From Mycolicibacterium iranicum (GTDB lineage Bacteria > Actinomycetota > Actinomycetes > Mycobacteriales > Mycobacteriaceae), in assembly GCF_002101705.1 (NCBI RefSeq), contig NZ_LQPC01000019.1, positions 186,001 to 250,000 on the forward strand: a stretch of DNA of 64,000 nucleotides, given 5' to 3'. Each line of letters starts with the position of its first letter. The stretch's first letter is position 1. This document shows, piece by piece, positions 19,281 to 28,555 of this stretch. The position numbers were made by a program, and so were the translations under genes. The notes beneath the pieces were generated by a model, which was not told the DNA's origin, did no database searches, and worked only from the letters and a program-made list of their open reading frames with translations.

Positions 19281-20045
19281 ATGAGCGGACCGCAGGGATC
19301 TGATCCGACCCAGCCGTGGCCGGGTCAGCAGCCTGACCAGGGGGCGGACCAGCCGGCGGCCGATCAGACGGCCAACCAGGGCTGGCAGCCGCCGACCGCC
19401 GAGCAGCAGCCCGCGTGGCAGCAACCGCCGGCCTACACGCCGCAGCAGTATCCCCAGTACCAGCAGCCGACGCAGCCGCCCACCTACTCGCCTCAGCAGT
19501 ACCCCCAGGACCAGTACGGCCAGCAGCCCACGCAATACGACCCTGCGGCCTACCCGCCGCCCGGTCAGTACGGCCAGCCCGGGGGCTACCCGCAGCAGTA
19601 CGGTCAGCAGGGCGCCTACGGCCAGCAGCCCACCCAGTACGGACAACAGCCCGGTCAGTACGGCCAGTACCCGGGATTCCAGCAGCCCGGCTCCGAGGAG
19701 GGCTCGAAGAAGTCGATGGCCCTGATCGGTGGTGTCGTCGGCGGTCTCGTGTTGCTCGTTCTCGTCGTCGTGGCGGTGATGGGCTTCTGGAAGCCCGGTT
19801 TCTTCGTGACCACCAAGCTCGACGTCAACGCCGCGCAGACCGGCGTCGAGCAGATCCTCACCGACGAGACCAACGGCTACGGCGCCAAGAACGTCAACGA
19901 CGTGACATGCAACAACGGCGTCAGCCCGACGGTGAAGAAGGGTGACACCTTCACCTGCGAGGTCAGCATCGACGGCACGAAGCGCCAGGTCACCGTCACG
20001 TTCCAAGACGACGACGGCACCTACGAGGTGGGCAGGCCGAAGTAG
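19281..20045 (+). CDS. Q/P/Y-rich membrane protein with DUF4333 domain
   Basis: 254 residues. Residues 1-140 are low-complexity and disordered, rich in Gln, Pro, Tyr and Gly, with repeats such as GQYGQ and QQPTQY. A single membrane helix spans about 147-169. The outside domain (175-254) is DUF4333 with Cys210 and Cys226, which probably form a disulfide. It starts at ATG 19281 with AAGGAG at 19271-19276. The position after helY matches Rv2091c of M. tuberculosis. Function is unknown; the layout suggests a cell-envelope protein with a cytoplasmic disordered tail. Confidence 0.85.
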   Translation: MSGPQGSDPTQPWPGQQPDQGADQPAADQTANQGWQPPTAEQQPAWQQPPAYTPQQYPQYQQPTQPPTYSPQQYPQDQYGQQPTQYDPAAYPPPGQYGQPGGYPQQYGQQGAYGQQPTQYGQQPGQYGQYPGFQQPGSEEGSKKSMALIGGVVGGLVLLVLVVVAVMGFWKPGFFVTTKLDVNAAQTGVEQILTDETNGYGAKNVNDVTCNNGVSPTVKKGDTFTCEVSIDGTKRQVTVTFQDDDGTYEVGRPK

Positions 20046-20058
20046 TCGGGCGGCCCGG

Positions 20059-21024
20059 TCAGAGCTGATCGAGGGCGGCCTGGAGTCGTCCGATCGACGA
20101 CGACACGCCGTAGCGTTCCGCCAATTCGGCGACTTTGCGGGGATGCCGGGCGGCCAGCGGCAGCGTGTCGCCGTCGGTCGACCAGTCGATGTCGGCATCA
20201 GTGGCCACGCGTACCACCGGGCCCGCCTTCTCGATGTAATCGGTGGCGGCGAGCAGCTTGTTCCGGTGCGCCTTCGACATCTTCGACCGCAGATCCTGTG
20301 CGGCGGCGACGATGTTCTCCAGCGACCCGTGCTGGGCCAGCAGGGTGGCGGCAGTTTTCTCCCCGATGCCCGGGACGCCGGGCAGCCCGTCGGAAGGATC
20401 ACCGCGCAACAACGCGAGTTCGACGTAGGCCGGTCCGGCGCGGTCGACGGGGACACCATAGGTGTCGGCTACTTCCGACGGCCCCCACTTGACCGCCTTG
20501 GCCAGTCCCTTGCCGAGGTAGAGGACCCGCACAGAGACGGGCTCATCGCGGACGAGTTGCAACAGATCGCGGTCACCGCTGACCACGACCACCGGATCGC
20601 GTCGCTCACCACTGGCCAGCGTGCCGAGGACGTCGTCGGCTTCGCACTGCGGCGCCCCGGCCGTCGGGATCCCGAAGGCGTCGAGGATTTCCATGATCAT
20701 GTCGACCTGGGGCGTCAGGTCGTCGGGGACTTCCTCGACATCGGGCTCGGCGCCCGCCGTCTCCTCGACCACTCGGTGCGCCTTGTAAGAGGGGATGAGG
20801 TCGACCCGCCACTGCGGACGCCAGTCGTCGTCGCGGCACACCACCAGCCGGTGCGGGCGTTCCCGGGTGATGACGGTGGCGACGGCGTCGAGAAAACCCC
20901 GCAACGCGTTGACGGGGCGGCCGTCCGGAGCCGTGATCGAGGACGGGACACCGAAGTACGAGCGGAACCACATGCTCGCCCCGTCGAGCAGGACCAGGGG
21001 AGTTTCGTCGGACGTGCGGGCCAT
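20059..21024 (-). CDS. 5'-3' exonuclease, PolA/FEN-like
   Basis: 321 residues of the 5' nuclease family. The N-terminal [14 protein letters not shown] carries the first metal-binding Asp. ECxD-type [12 protein letters not shown] and [10 protein letters not shown] hold further acidic metal ligands, and [17 protein letters not shown] is the helix-hairpin-helix DNA-binding motif. It lacks a polymerase domain, so it is a stand-alone nuclease like the one next to pepE in M. tuberculosis. The start is CAT at 21022-21024; a longer frame to 21243 runs through the inverted repeat and into pepE and was rejected. It is convergent with the DUF4333 gene, 13 nt apart. Confidence 0.9.
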   Translation of the reverse strand: MARTSDETPLVLLDGASMWFRSYFGVPSSITAPDGRPVNALRGFLDAVATVITRERPHRLVVCRDDDWRPQWRVDLIPSYKAHRVVEETAGAEPDVEEVPDDLTPQVDMIMEILDAFGIPTAGAPQCEADDVLGTLASGERRDPVVVVSGDRDLLQLVRDEPVSVRVLYLGKGLAKAVKWGPSEVADTYGVPVDRAGPAYVELALLRGDPSDGLPGVPGIGEKTAATLLAQHGSLENIVAAAQDLRSKMSKAHRNKLLAATDYIEKAGPVVRVATDADIDWSTDGDTLPLAARHPRKVAELAERYGVSSSIGRLQAALDQL

Positions 21025-21050
21025 GCGGCCATCCTGCCAGGTGCCTTTTC

Positions 21051-21114
21051 CCGCGAGCAGACACAAACTCGCACTCTCGGGTAGTGGTTCGTGCGAGTTT
21101 GCGTCTGCTCGCGG
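21051..21114. repeat. Near-perfect 24-bp inverted repeat between divergent exonuclease and pepE genes
   Basis: Left arm 21051-21074 (CCGCGAGCAGACACAAAC...) and right arm 21091-21114 (ending GCGTCTGCTCGCGG) are complementary at 23 of 24 positions around a 16-nt loop. The one A-C mismatch becomes a G-U wobble in RNA read from the minus strand. It fills the spacer between two divergent genes and could be a REP/MITE-like palindrome or an operator. Confidence 0.85.
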
Positions 21115-21132
21115 TCGGAGCGGACAGGCGAT

Positions 21133-21138
21133 TAGCCT
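21133..21138 (+). promoter_or_regulatory. -10 box of a leaderless pepE promoter
   Basis: TAGCCT (TANNNT) lies 7 nt before ATG 21146. It supports this ATG over the out-of-frame ATG at 21141. Confidence 0.6.
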
Positions 21139-21145
21139 GAATGGC

Positions 21146-22276
21146 ATGACGGGCGCCCGATTCGACGACGAGGTATACGCACGACGGATGCGCGCTGCGG
21201 CTGCGGCGGCGGCTGATGCGGGCCTGGCCGGGCTCGTCATCACTCCTGGCTACGACCTGCGCTACCTGACCGGGTCGCGCGCGCAGACCTTCGAGCGCCT
21301 GACGGCTCTCGTCCTGCCGGCGGCGGGGGAGCCGACGATCGTCGTGCCGCGGCTCGAGCTGGCCGCGCTGAAGGAGTCGGCGGTCGCCGAACTCGGTGTG
21401 GCCGTTCGGGATTGGGTGGACGGCGACGATCCTTACCGCCTGGTGGCGGATGCCCTCACCGGCGATGCGCCGCACCAGGTAGCGGTGACGGACTCGATGC
21501 CGGCACTGCACCTACTCCCGCTCGCCGAGGTTCTCGGCGTGGTGCCGGTCCTGGCCACCGACGTGTTGCGGACGCTGCGGATGATCAAGGATCCCGCCGA
21601 GATCGACGCGCTTCGCAAGGCCGGTGCGGCGATCGACCGCGTCCACGAACGGGTTCCCGAGTTTCTGGTGCCGGGCCGTACCGAGGCCGACGTTGCCGCC
21701 GATATCGCCGAAGCCATTGTCGCCGAGGGTCATTCGGAGGTCGCCTTCATCATCGTCGGGTCCGGCCCCCACGGCGCGGACCCCCACCACGAGTGTTCGG
21801 ACCGCGAACTGCGCATCGGCGACATCGTCGTCGTCGACATCGGCGGCCCGTACGACCCCGGCTACAACTCCGACTCGACGCGCACCTACAGCATCGGTGA
21901 ACCCGATCCCGAGGTGGCGCGCCGGTACGCCGTGCTCCAGCGGGCCCAGCGCGCCGCCGTCGAGGCGGTCCGCCCCGGGGTGACCGCAGAGCAGGTCGAC
22001 GCCGCCGCACGCGACGTGCTTGCCCAGGAAGGTCTCGCCGACGCCTTCGTCCACCGCACCGGGCACGGAATCGGGCTGTCCGTGCACGAAGAGCCCTACA
22101 TCGTGGCAGGCAACACGCTGCCGCTGCAGGAAGGCATGGCGTTCTCGGTGGAGCCGGGCGTCTACTTTCCCGGCCAGTGGGGCGCGCGGATCGAGGACAT
22201 CGTGGTCGTCACGGCCGACGGAGCGCTGTCGGTCAACAACCGACCCCACGAACTGGTGGTGGTCCCGGTTTCCTGA
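21146..22276 (+). CDS. pepE: M24-family Xaa-Pro dipeptidase PepE
   Basis: 376 residues of the aminopeptidase P / prolidase type. The N-terminal creatinase-like domain (1-150) is followed by the pita-bread catalytic domain. The two metals are held by Asp residues in [21 protein letters not shown], His in [13 protein letters not shown], Glu in FSVEPGVY and Glu in ARIEDIVVV. It cleaves peptides before or after proline and recycles amino acids. The length matches the 375 aa of M. tuberculosis PepE. The ATG at 21146 follows a TANNNT box; the longer frame from 20795 crosses the exonuclease gene and the palindrome. Confidence 0.93.
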   Translation: MTGARFDDEVYARRMRAAAAAAADAGLAGLVITPGYDLRYLTGSRAQTFERLTALVLPAAGEPTIVVPRLELAALKESAVAELGVAVRDWVDGDDPYRLVADALTGDAPHQVAVTDSMPALHLLPLAEVLGVVPVLATDVLRTLRMIKDPAEIDALRKAGAAIDRVHERVPEFLVPGRTEADVAADIAEAIVAEGHSEVAFIIVGSGPHGADPHHECSDRELRIGDIVVVDIGGPYDPGYNSDSTRTYSIGEPDPEVARRYAVLQRAQRAAVEAVRPGVTAEQVDAAARDVLAQEGLADAFVHRTGHGIGLSVHEEPYIVAGNTLPLQEGMAFSVEPGVYFPGQWGARIEDIVVVTADGALSVNNRPHELVVVPVS

Positions 22277-22282
22277 ACCGGG
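22264..22282. terminator. Hairpin at the end of pepE, between convergent genes
   Basis: CCCGGTT (22264-22270) pairs with AACCGGG (22276-22282) around TCCTG and spans the pepE stop. It may end transcription from both sides. No U-tract follows. Confidence 0.4.
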
Positions 22283-22286
22283 CCGG

Positions 22287-22700
22287 TCAATCGTCGCCGC
22301 GGTCCAGCAGGCTCGACGACCCCAGCACGCGCTCGACGCGCACCTCGATGACGACACGCTTGGGGTTGGGCCGCGGCGTCCGGTAGCGCTGGGCGTAGCG
22401 CAACTCGGCGTCGCGTACCGCTTCGATGCTCGTGTTCACCGTTGACTTGCCTTCCAGCGAGAGCCACCGTGCGCCGTCGACCTGGCTGAGGACCGCGACT
22501 CCGCGCTGTTCGGCGTTGACCGCCTTCTGCGAGCCGCCCGTGGTGATGACGCGGGCGATGTGGGTAGTCGGGTCGAAGGTGAAACCCACCGCCACGACGT
22601 GCGGAGACTGGTCCGAACGCAACGTGGTCAGCATCGCGAGGTGACGTTCGGTGAGGAACGCCAGAGCGTCGTTCGTGAGTCGCGTAGTTGCCTTGGCCAT
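22287..22700 (-). CDS. F420-dependent biliverdin reductase-type PPOX protein (Rv2074-like)
   Basis: 137 residues, exactly the length of Rv2074. It has the split-barrel flavin/F420-binding fold with [26 protein letters not shown] at the start, GSQKAVN in the cofactor region and [12 protein letters not shown]. Rv2074 reduces biliverdin with F420H2, so the same activity is likely. The start at 22700 (MAKATTRL) is chosen over a long frame to 23093 that runs antisense to the SDR gene. Confidence 0.85.
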   Translation of the reverse strand: MAKATTRLTNDALAFLTERHLAMLTTLRSDQSPHVVAVGFTFDPTTHIARVITTGGSQKAVNAEQRGVAVLSQVDGARWLSLEGKSTVNTSIEAVRDAELRYAQRYRTPRPNPKRVVIEVRVERVLGSSSLLDRGDD

Positions 22701-22721
22701 CGGCGTCCACGCTAGCGCAGG

Positions 22722-22728
22722 TAATAAT
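22722..22728 (+). promoter_or_regulatory. -10 box of a probable leaderless SDR-cobL promoter
   Basis: TAATAAT contains AATAAT (five of six matches to TATAAT) and ends 7 nt before GTG 22736. No ribosome binding site is seen. Confidence 0.55.
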
Positions 22729-22735
22729 CGGCGCC

Positions 22736-23491
22736 GTGGAGGACACGAATCGGGCCGCGGGCACGCTGGTCGTCTTTGGTGGGCGCAGCGAGATCGGAAT
22801 GGAAGTGGCGCTGCGGCTGGCCGCCGGGGCGACCGTGGTGCTGGCCGCCCGCCGGCCCGACGACCTGGAGGCCGAGGCCACCGCGCTGCGTCAGGCGGGT
22901 GCCGCTGCAGTGCACACTGTCGCCTTCGACGCCGACGACCTCGCGTCGCACCGTCTGATTGTCGACGCGATCGTCGCCGACCATGGGCCGATCGGCACCG
23001 CGGTGCTCGCCTTCGGCATCCTGGGCGATCAGGCACGCGCCGAAACCGATGCCGCGCACGCGGCGGCCATCGCGCACACCGACTACGTGGCACAGGTCAG
23101 CCTGCTCACCGTGTTGGCCGACGCGATGCGCACCGCGGGAGCGGGCTCGCTCGTCGCGTTCTCGTCGATCGCCGGTGTGCGGGCGCGGCGCGCCAACTAT
23201 GTGTACGGGTCTGCCAAGGCCGGGCTGGACGCGTTCTGCAGCGGCCTCACCGATGCGCTGCGTGGTTCCGGGGTGCGCCTGCTGATGGTCCGGCCCGGAT
23301 TCGTCGTCGGCCGGATGACCGAGGGCATGTCGCCGGCCCCGCTGTCGAGCACACCCGATGAGGTGGCCGACGCGACGGTGCGCGCCCTGCGCCGGGGGCG
23401 CAGCACGGTGTGGATACCCGGATCGCTGGTCGTGCTGGCGTTCGCGTTCCGGCTGATGCCGCGGTGGCTGTGGCGGAGGTTGCCGAGGTGA
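22736..23491 (+). CDS. Short-chain dehydrogenase/reductase (Rv2073c-like)
   Basis: 251 residues with the SDR fold. The nucleotide-binding start is [19 protein letters not shown], in which the usual TGxxxGIG is altered to [15 protein letters not shown] supplies the Ser and YVYGSAKAG the YxxxK pair. The C-terminal end ([18 protein letters not shown]) is hydrophobic and may touch the membrane. The GTG overlaps cobL through GTGA at its 3' end, so it is coupled to cobL as in M. tuberculosis. Substrate unknown; a link to corrinoid reduction would be inference only. Confidence 0.82.
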   Translation: MEDTNRAAGTLVVFGGRSEIGMEVALRLAAGATVVLAARRPDDLEAEATALRQAGAAAVHTVAFDADDLASHRLIVDAIVADHGPIGTAVLAFGILGDQARAETDAAHAAAIAHTDYVAQVSLLTVLADAMRTAGAGSLVAFSSIAGVRARRANYVYGSAKAGLDAFCSGLTDALRGSGVRLLMVRPGFVVGRMTEGMSPAPLSSTPDEVADATVRALRRGRSTVWIPGSLVVLAFAFRLMPRWLWRRLPR

Positions 23492-24678
23492 GCATTGTCG
23501 TGGTTGGCATCGGAGCCGACGGCATGCCCGGGCTCTCTGAGGCCTCGAAGGCCGAATTACGCAGAGCGACGGTCATTTACGGATCTCCACGGCAGCTTGA
23601 TCTGCTCGACGATTCGGTGACCGCGTCGCGGCGGACCTGGCCGAGACCGTTGGTGGGCGCGCTGCACTCGATGCTCGACGGGGTGGACGGTGACGTGCAC
23701 GTGGTGGCCAGCGGCGACCCGCTGCTGCATGGGATCGGGAGCACCCTGATTCGGATCCATGGCGCGGACAACGTCGCGGTCCTGCCGCACGTGTCCTCGG
23801 TGACGTTGGCGTGCTCCCGGGTCGGGTGGTCGGTGCAGGACACCGAGATCATCAGCCTGGTCTGGCACCCGCCGCATACCGGGGTGCGCCGCGGCGGTCA
23901 GGCGATCGTGCTGTCGAGAGACGGGGCGACGCCGGCCGAGCTGGCACGGCTGCTCACCGACACGGGCCGCGGTGATTCCGAGCTCACGATTCTCGAACAG
24001 CTTGGCGGTCCAGCAGAATTGATGCGCAGATCGACCGCACGAGAGTGGGCTGCCCGGCCGCCGGGGGACGTCGACGACCTGAACGTGATGGCGGTACGGT
24101 ACCTGCCCGACGAACGCCGGTTCGGCAGCCTGCCCGACGACGTATTCGCCCATGACAATCAGATCACCAAGCAGGCCATCCGCGCCGCGACGCTGGCGGC
24201 ACTGGCGCCCGGGCCCGGCGAACTGCTGTGGGACGTCGGTGCGGGGTCGGGCAGCGTCTCGATCGAGTGGTGCCTCAGCGGCCCGGGATGCCGGGCGATC
24301 GCATTCGAACGTGACGAGGCCCGCCGTGCGCGAATTATGAATAATGCCAACAGTTTCGGTGTCCAGATGGAGGTGATGGACGACGCGCCGAGGTCGCTTG
24401 AGAATGCGGCGCCGCCGGCCGCCATCTTCGTCGGTGGCGGCATCAGCCAACCGGGGATGTTGGAGGCGTGCTGGGACAGGCTGCCGCCGGGCGGTCGACT
24501 GGTCGCCAACGCCGTCACAGTCGAATCTGAAGCTGTTCTTGCGCAATGGTATTCGCGTGTGGGAGGCGAGTTGCGGCGCTTCCAGCACTACCGCGGCGAA
24601 GCGGTGGGCTCTTTCACAGGCTGGCGCGCCGCGATGCCCGTCACGCAGTGGGCTGTGACGAAGCCTGGTATGACCTGA
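23488..24678 (+). CDS. cobL: Precorrin-6Y C5,15-methyltransferase (decarboxylating) CobL
   Basis: 396 residues. The N-terminal CobE/CobL-type methylase domain (about 1-200, VVASGDPLLHGIG) carries out C-methylation. The C-terminal SAM domain (about 220-390, LLWDVGAGSGSVSIEW) carries out the C12 acetate decarboxylation and C15 methylation of precorrin-6Y. GTG 23488 overlaps the SDR stop. Its last 38 bp overlap the end of the convergent phosphotransferase gene. cobM and cobK, which usually sit next to it, are absent here. Confidence 0.93.
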   Translation: MSIVVVGIGADGMPGLSEASKAELRRATVIYGSPRQLDLLDDSVTASRRTWPRPLVGALHSMLDGVDGDVHVVASGDPLLHGIGSTLIRIHGADNVAVLPHVSSVTLACSRVGWSVQDTEIISLVWHPPHTGVRRGGQAIVLSRDGATPAELARLLTDTGRGDSELTILEQLGGPAELMRRSTAREWAARPPGDVDDLNVMAVRYLPDERRFGSLPDDVFAHDNQITKQAIRAATLAALAPGPGELLWDVGAGSGSVSIEWCLSGPGCRAIAFERDEARRARIMNNANSFGVQMEVMDDAPRSLENAAPPAAIFVGGGISQPGMLEACWDRLPPGGRLVANAVTVESEAVLAQWYSRVGGELRRFQHYRGEAVGSFTGWRAAMPVTQWAVTKPGMT

Positions 24679-25729
24679 CCAGGTCGATCGCGTCCAGTTC
24701 CCTGATCGCGCGGCAGCCGCGGCGCAGCATCGTCAGCACCATCTCGTCGCCACGCTCGGTGGAGGCCGCGAAGGCGAAACCCAGAACTGTGATGAGGGGC
24801 GCCTGGAGAACACCCAGACGATAGTCCTGCCAACAGGTTTCGATGCCGTAGTCGGTGACGCCATGGGTGAGTAGCGCGGCGTGGTAGCGCTCGACCAGTT
24901 CGCGCTCGACGGCGGCACGGTCTTCCGGTGCGAGGCTGGTCGCGGTGAAGTAGGTGAGATCGCGAGCAGGCAGGCCGATTCCCATCGTCTGCCAGTCCAC
25001 CACGGTGACTCGGGTACGGTCCGGGTCGTAAAGCAGGTTGTCGAGGCGATAGTCGCCGTGCATCAGCGAGAACCGGTCGGGCTCGGCCAACAGCCACGGC
25101 GTAACCAGGCTCATCGAGGTGAGCAACGTGTCACGGTCCTCGTCGCTGACCGAGCCTCCGAGCTTCTCGAGGGTGATGTTGGCCGCCATCACCGCGACGT
25201 CGCCCATGCCTTTGGCGGCAGCCTCGTCTCCCGGTTTGGGCATCACGATCGACGGGAGGTCGAAGAATCGCCGTTGCCCCCAGCTGGGCCCGTGCAGTCC
25301 GGCCAGCGCCTCGACGGCGAGCACCGCCTCGGCTGAGGTGCACCCGGCGATCTGGTCGCCCTGCTCTGCCGGCGCCATGTCGGCCAGAAGGAGCACGAAA
25401 TCAGTTCCATCGGGGGAGATCTCGCTGTGGTAGCAGCTCGGTACCGGGATCGCCACCTCGGTGGTCACCGCAGAGTAGAACTCGACCTCGGACAGATAGC
25501 CAAGCGCCACCCTCTCGCGCACCGTGTCGTCCTGCGCGGGCAGCTTGACCGCAAAAGTGGAGGGCGTGGTGGAGGATTGCGCAGCGGCCGGGTATCGGGC
25601 GGATACCCGGTACGTCGCCCCGGTCTGCCCGGTGCCGATGCTCGTCACCTCGACGTCGCTGACGTCGACGCCCAGGGTCGCGCCCAGCCACTGCGGTGTG
25701 ATGTCTTCAGGTGTGCGGGGGATCGTCAC
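24641..25729 (-). CDS. Aminoglycoside phosphotransferase (APH)-like kinase family protein
   Basis: 362 residues with a kinase-like fold: a glycine-rich start (IGTGQTGATYRV), FAVKL as the ATP-binding lysine, SLMHGDYRLDNLL as the Brenner motif with the catalytic Asp, and VTVVDWQTM as the metal-binding Asp. The family includes CoA-ligase-linked and small-molecule kinases, so antibiotic resistance should not be assumed. It lies 10 nt behind a TetR gene and shares its promoter. It occupies the place where cobK and cobM are expected, and its 3' end overlaps cobL by 38 bp. Confidence 0.8.
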   Translation of the reverse strand: MTIPRTPEDITPQWLGATLGVDVSDVEVTSIGTGQTGATYRVSARYPAAAQSSTTPSTFAVKLPAQDDTVRERVALGYLSEVEFYSAVTTEVAIPVPSCYHSEISPDGTDFVLLLADMAPAEQGDQIAGCTSAEAVLAVEALAGLHGPSWGQRRFFDLPSIVMPKPGDEAAAKGMGDVAVMAANITLEKLGGSVSDEDRDTLLTSMSLVTPWLLAEPDRFSLMHGDYRLDNLLYDPDRTRVTVVDWQTMGIGLPARDLTYFTATSLAPEDRAAVERELVERYHAALLTHGVTDYGIETCWQDYRLGVLQAPLITVLGFAFAASTERGDEMVLTMLRRGCRAIRELDAIDLVRSYQASSQPTA

Positions 25730-25739
25730 TGATCGCCTT

Positions 25740-26375
25740 TCAGTTCACGCCGTCGTTGGCGAAAATCGTTCGCAGCCAGATTGTTTGAGCTCCACCGAGA
25801 AGCTCGTCGCGGGTAAGCCGGCCGCCCAGGGTGTAGCGCTCCATCAACCGGTCGTTGAATTCCAGCAGCATGCTGGCGATGACCTCGGCAGCAGGTCCGT
25901 CGGGAGCCCGGTCGGCTTCCCGCTCCGCGGAGATCATGGCTGCGACAGACGCGACGAACGAGTCGCGGGCGTCGTCCCACATCTCGCGGATCGCGGGACT
26001 GGTGGCGCGCGCCTCCAGCATCGCCTGCAGCAGGTAGCGATGCTGGTCCACGGTGTCGAGGAGCGCTGTCAACATCGCCTGGATGCGGTCGGCCCTGGGC
26101 TGGGTGGGGTCGGTCAGGATGTCACCGGCCAGGAACCCGTCTTCGTACATCGGCTCCAGCAGAGCCGCAACGGCCGCGGCCTTGTTCTCGAAATAGAAGT
26201 AGAAGGCCGACCGGGTGACGCCCGCACGGCGCGTGACGTCGGCGATGTTCAGGGCGTCGAACCCGGCTTCACGCAGATGGTGGTCGAGCGATTCGAGGAT
26301 CGCGACGCGCCGCAGATCACTCTTCTGCGGTTGACGTCGGTCGGTGGGTGAGCGCACCGGAAGTCCTCGCTGCAC
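25740..26375 (-). CDS. TetR-family regulator, EthR-like
   Basis: 211 residues from GTG 26375. The N-terminal helix-turn-helix is IADVTRRAGVTRSAFYFYFENKAA. The ligand domain resembles EthR in the stretch ARATSPAIREMWDDARDSF. It probably represses its own operon with the phosphotransferase, binding the palindromic spacer 26381-26430. The ligand is unknown. Confidence 0.82.
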   Translation of the reverse strand: MQRGLPVRSPTDRRQPQKSDLRRVAILESLDHHLREAGFDALNIADVTRRAGVTRSAFYFYFENKAAAVAALLEPMYEDGFLAGDILTDPTQPRADRIQAMLTALLDTVDQHRYLLQAMLEARATSPAIREMWDDARDSFVASVAAMISAEREADRAPDGPAAEVIASMLLEFNDRLMERYTLGGRLTRDELLGGAQTIWLRTIFANDGVN

Positions 26376-26380
26376 GCGCG

Positions 26381-26410
26381 AGGTTAACCCGCACTTCTGA
26401 CGACTGTCAA
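26381..26410 (-). promoter_or_regulatory. Promoter/operator of the TetR-phosphotransferase operon
   Basis: On the minus strand a perfect -35 TTGACA (26410-26405) is followed, after 18 nt, by the -10 TAACCT (26386-26381), 5 nt before GTG 26375. Overlapping palindromes TGAC-N4-GTCA (26398-26409), CTGTC-N10-GACAG (26404-26423) and GGTTAACC (26382-26389) suit TetR autoregulation. Confidence 0.55.
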
Positions 26411-26435
26411 CGAACTGCGACAGGTGTCAATGGCC

Positions 26436-27923
26436 TCAGCTCTGTGGGTATCGCCGCAGCGTGAACACACGGTCGGCGCCGTCCGTCCGGTGCCACCTGG
26501 TCTGGGACGAGCCGACGATGAGCAGACAGCGCATGTCGACATCGTCGGGATCCAGCTTCTCAAGAGGCACCACCTTGACCGATTCGCGCGCGCCGGAGAC
26601 GTCGCGGCCGATCACCACGGGCGTGGCCGGGTCGCGATGCTCCAGGAGTAGGTCGCGCATCGCCGCGACCTGCCAGGTCCTGGTCTTCGACGCCGGGTTG
26701 TAGATGGTCAGCACCATGTCGGCAGCGGCGGCCGCGGACAGGCGCCGCGCGATGACGTCCCAGGGCTTGAGGCGGTCGGACAGCGAGATCACCGCGTAGT
26801 CGTGGCCCAGTGGAGCGCCGACCCGGCTGGCCACCGCCTGGGCTGCCGTCATCGCAGGAATAACCCGGACGTCGACGCCCGGCCACTGCTCGGCCTCCTC
26901 CAGGACTGCGGTGGCCATCGCGAACACGCCAGGATCACCCGAGGACACCACGGCCACGGACCGGCCCTGCTGCGCCAGTTGGCACGCGAGGCGGGCGCGG
27001 GCAGGCTCGTCGGTGTTGTCGCTGGGGTGTCTGCGTTGGCCGTCTCGGACGGCGACCCGGTCCAGGTATGGCCCGTATCCGATCAGGTCGGTGGCGGCGA
27101 AGAGCTCGTGCCTGCTCTGCGGGGTCATCCAGTCTGCCGCGCCGGGTCCCAGTCCGACGACCGCCACCGATCCGGAGCGCGCGGGGGCACGTCTGTCGCC
27201 GGTGAGCATAGCCAGTGCAAAGTAGGGCACGGAGGCATCGTCGACCTCCGCGGCGGGCAGCACCCGCTGTCTCTCCGTGCTGGCCCGTTCGACGTAATAC
27301 GCGTCGGCCAGTCGGCCCGAATTCGAAAGTGCTTGTCGCACAGCGGGGTAGGAGCGTCCCAGCTTCATGACTATGGCGGCGTCGGTGTCGGCGAGCCGGC
27401 GCTGCAGCTCCTCGGCGGGCAGCGTGCCCGGCAGAATCGTCAGGACCTGGTCACCCTGGACCAGCGGTGTGGACACCGCGGCCGACGCTGCGCTGACCGA
27501 CGTCACACCCGGCACGATCACGGCGTCGAAGCGCTCGGTGAGCCGGGTGTGCATGTGCATGTACGAGCTGTAGAACAGCGGATCACCCTCGGCCAGCAAC
27601 GCGACGTCGCGGCCCGCGTCGAGGTGGGCTGCGATGCGCTCGGCGGACTCCCGGTAGAAGTCCTCCATCGCACCGGCGTAGCCGCCCGGGTGGTCGGAGG
27701 TTTCCGTGGTGACGGGGTACACGAGGTGCTCCTCGGTCTGCCCGTCACGCAGGTACGGCTCGGCGATGCTGCGCGCGATACTGCGCCCGTGTCGCGCGCT
27801 GTGATAAGCGATGACGTCAGCCGCGCCGATGACCCTGGCCGCCTTCACCGTTACCAGTTCGGGGTCACCGGGTCCGAGGCCGACACCCCACAGTGTTCCT
27901 GGTGGGCCCTGCTTTTCTGTCAT
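26436..27923 (-). CDS. cobIJ: Fused precorrin-2 C20 / precorrin-3B C17 methyltransferase CobIJ
   Basis: 495 residues made of two tetrapyrrole-methylase domains. CobI (about 1-240) begins [18 protein letters not shown] and contains [15 protein letters not shown]. CobJ (about 250-490) begins [16 protein letters not shown] and contains [13 protein letters not shown]. They perform the C20 and C17 methylations with ring contraction in aerobic cobalamin synthesis. The fusion is the mycobacterial form. ATG 27923 overlaps the cobH stop by four bases. Confidence 0.95.
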   Translation of the reverse strand: MTEKQGPPGTLWGVGLGPGDPELVTVKAARVIGAADVIAYHSARHGRSIARSIAEPYLRDGQTEEHLVYPVTTETSDHPGGYAGAMEDFYRESAERIAAHLDAGRDVALLAEGDPLFYSSYMHMHTRLTERFDAVIVPGVTSVSAASAAVSTPLVQGDQVLTILPGTLPAEELQRRLADTDAAIVMKLGRSYPAVRQALSNSGRLADAYYVERASTERQRVLPAAEVDDASVPYFALAMLTGDRRAPARSGSVAVVGLGPGAADWMTPQSRHELFAATDLIGYGPYLDRVAVRDGQRRHPSDNTDEPARARLACQLAQQGRSVAVVSSGDPGVFAMATAVLEEAEQWPGVDVRVIPAMTAAQAVASRVGAPLGHDYAVISLSDRLKPWDVIARRLSAAAAADMVLTIYNPASKTRTWQVAAMRDLLLEHRDPATPVVIGRDVSGARESVKVVPLEKLDPDDVDMRCLLIVGSSQTRWHRTDGADRVFTLRRYPQS

Positions 27924-28546
27924 TCGTCTTCTGTCGCAATCGCGTTCACGGCCGCCGCGGCCATCGCACTCCCGCCTCGGCGACCGGTGACCATCAGGTA
28001 GGAAATGCCGCGCGGGTCGTCGATGAGCTCCTGCTTGGACTGTTCCGAACCGACGAAGCCGACGGGACCGCCGAGCACCGAGGCCGGCGGTGCGACGCCG
28101 TCGTCGACGAGCTCGAGCAGCCGAAACAGTGCGGTGGGTGCGTTGCCGATGGCCAGCACCGCGCCGGGGATCCGGTCCGCCCAGAGATCGACCGCTGCTG
28201 CCGATCGTGTCGTGCCCATCGTCGCGGCGAGGTCGGGGGCACGGGGATCGGCCACCAGCGAGACCACCTCATTGTCGGCGGGGAGCCGACGCCGGGTGAT
28301 TCCCGCAGCGACCATCGAGGAATCGCACAGGATCGGGGCGCCGGCAGCCAGCGCGGCATGCGTGCGTGACGTGACGTCCGCGGTGAACGCGACATGCTCG
28401 GCGACGTCAACCTGGCCGCACGTGTGAATCAGCCGCACCACCACGCGTGCGACATCCTCGGGAAACCGTGCCAGATCCGATTCGGCACGGATGGTCGCAA
28501 ACGACTGACGGTAGATCTCCGCGGCATCACGGGTGTAGTCGAGCAC
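27920..28546 (-). CDS. cobH: Precorrin-8X methylmutase CobH
   Basis: 208 residues. CobH moves the methyl group from C11 to C12 to make hydrogenobyrinate. The catalytic His is probably the one in [18 protein letters not shown], and [13 protein letters not shown] and [13 protein letters not shown] are family signatures. It lies between cobG (9-nt gap) and cobIJ (ATGA overlap) in the same operon. Confidence 0.95.
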   Translation of the reverse strand: MLDYTRDAAEIYRQSFATIRAESDLARFPEDVARVVVRLIHTCGQVDVAEHVAFTADVTSRTHAALAAGAPILCDSSMVAAGITRRRLPADNEVVSLVADPRAPDLAATMGTTRSAAAVDLWADRIPGAVLAIGNAPTALFRLLELVDDGVAPPASVLGGPVGFVGSEQSKQELIDDPRGISYLMVTGRRGGSAMAAAAVNAIATEDE

Positions 28547-28555
28547 CCGCTCACC

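Noticed and set aside
20795..21145. Longer pepE frame from 20795
   Set aside because: It runs through the exonuclease gene and the palindrome; homology and the TANNNT box place the start at 21146.
21025..21243. Longer exonuclease frame to 21243
   Set aside because: It would include the palindrome and overlap pepE; the conserved fold starts right after MARTSDETP.
24641..25729. Aminoglycoside resistance gene
   Set aside because: Only the kinase fold is visible; APH-like proteins in mycobacteria often act on other molecules, and no resistance cassette, integron or IS is near.
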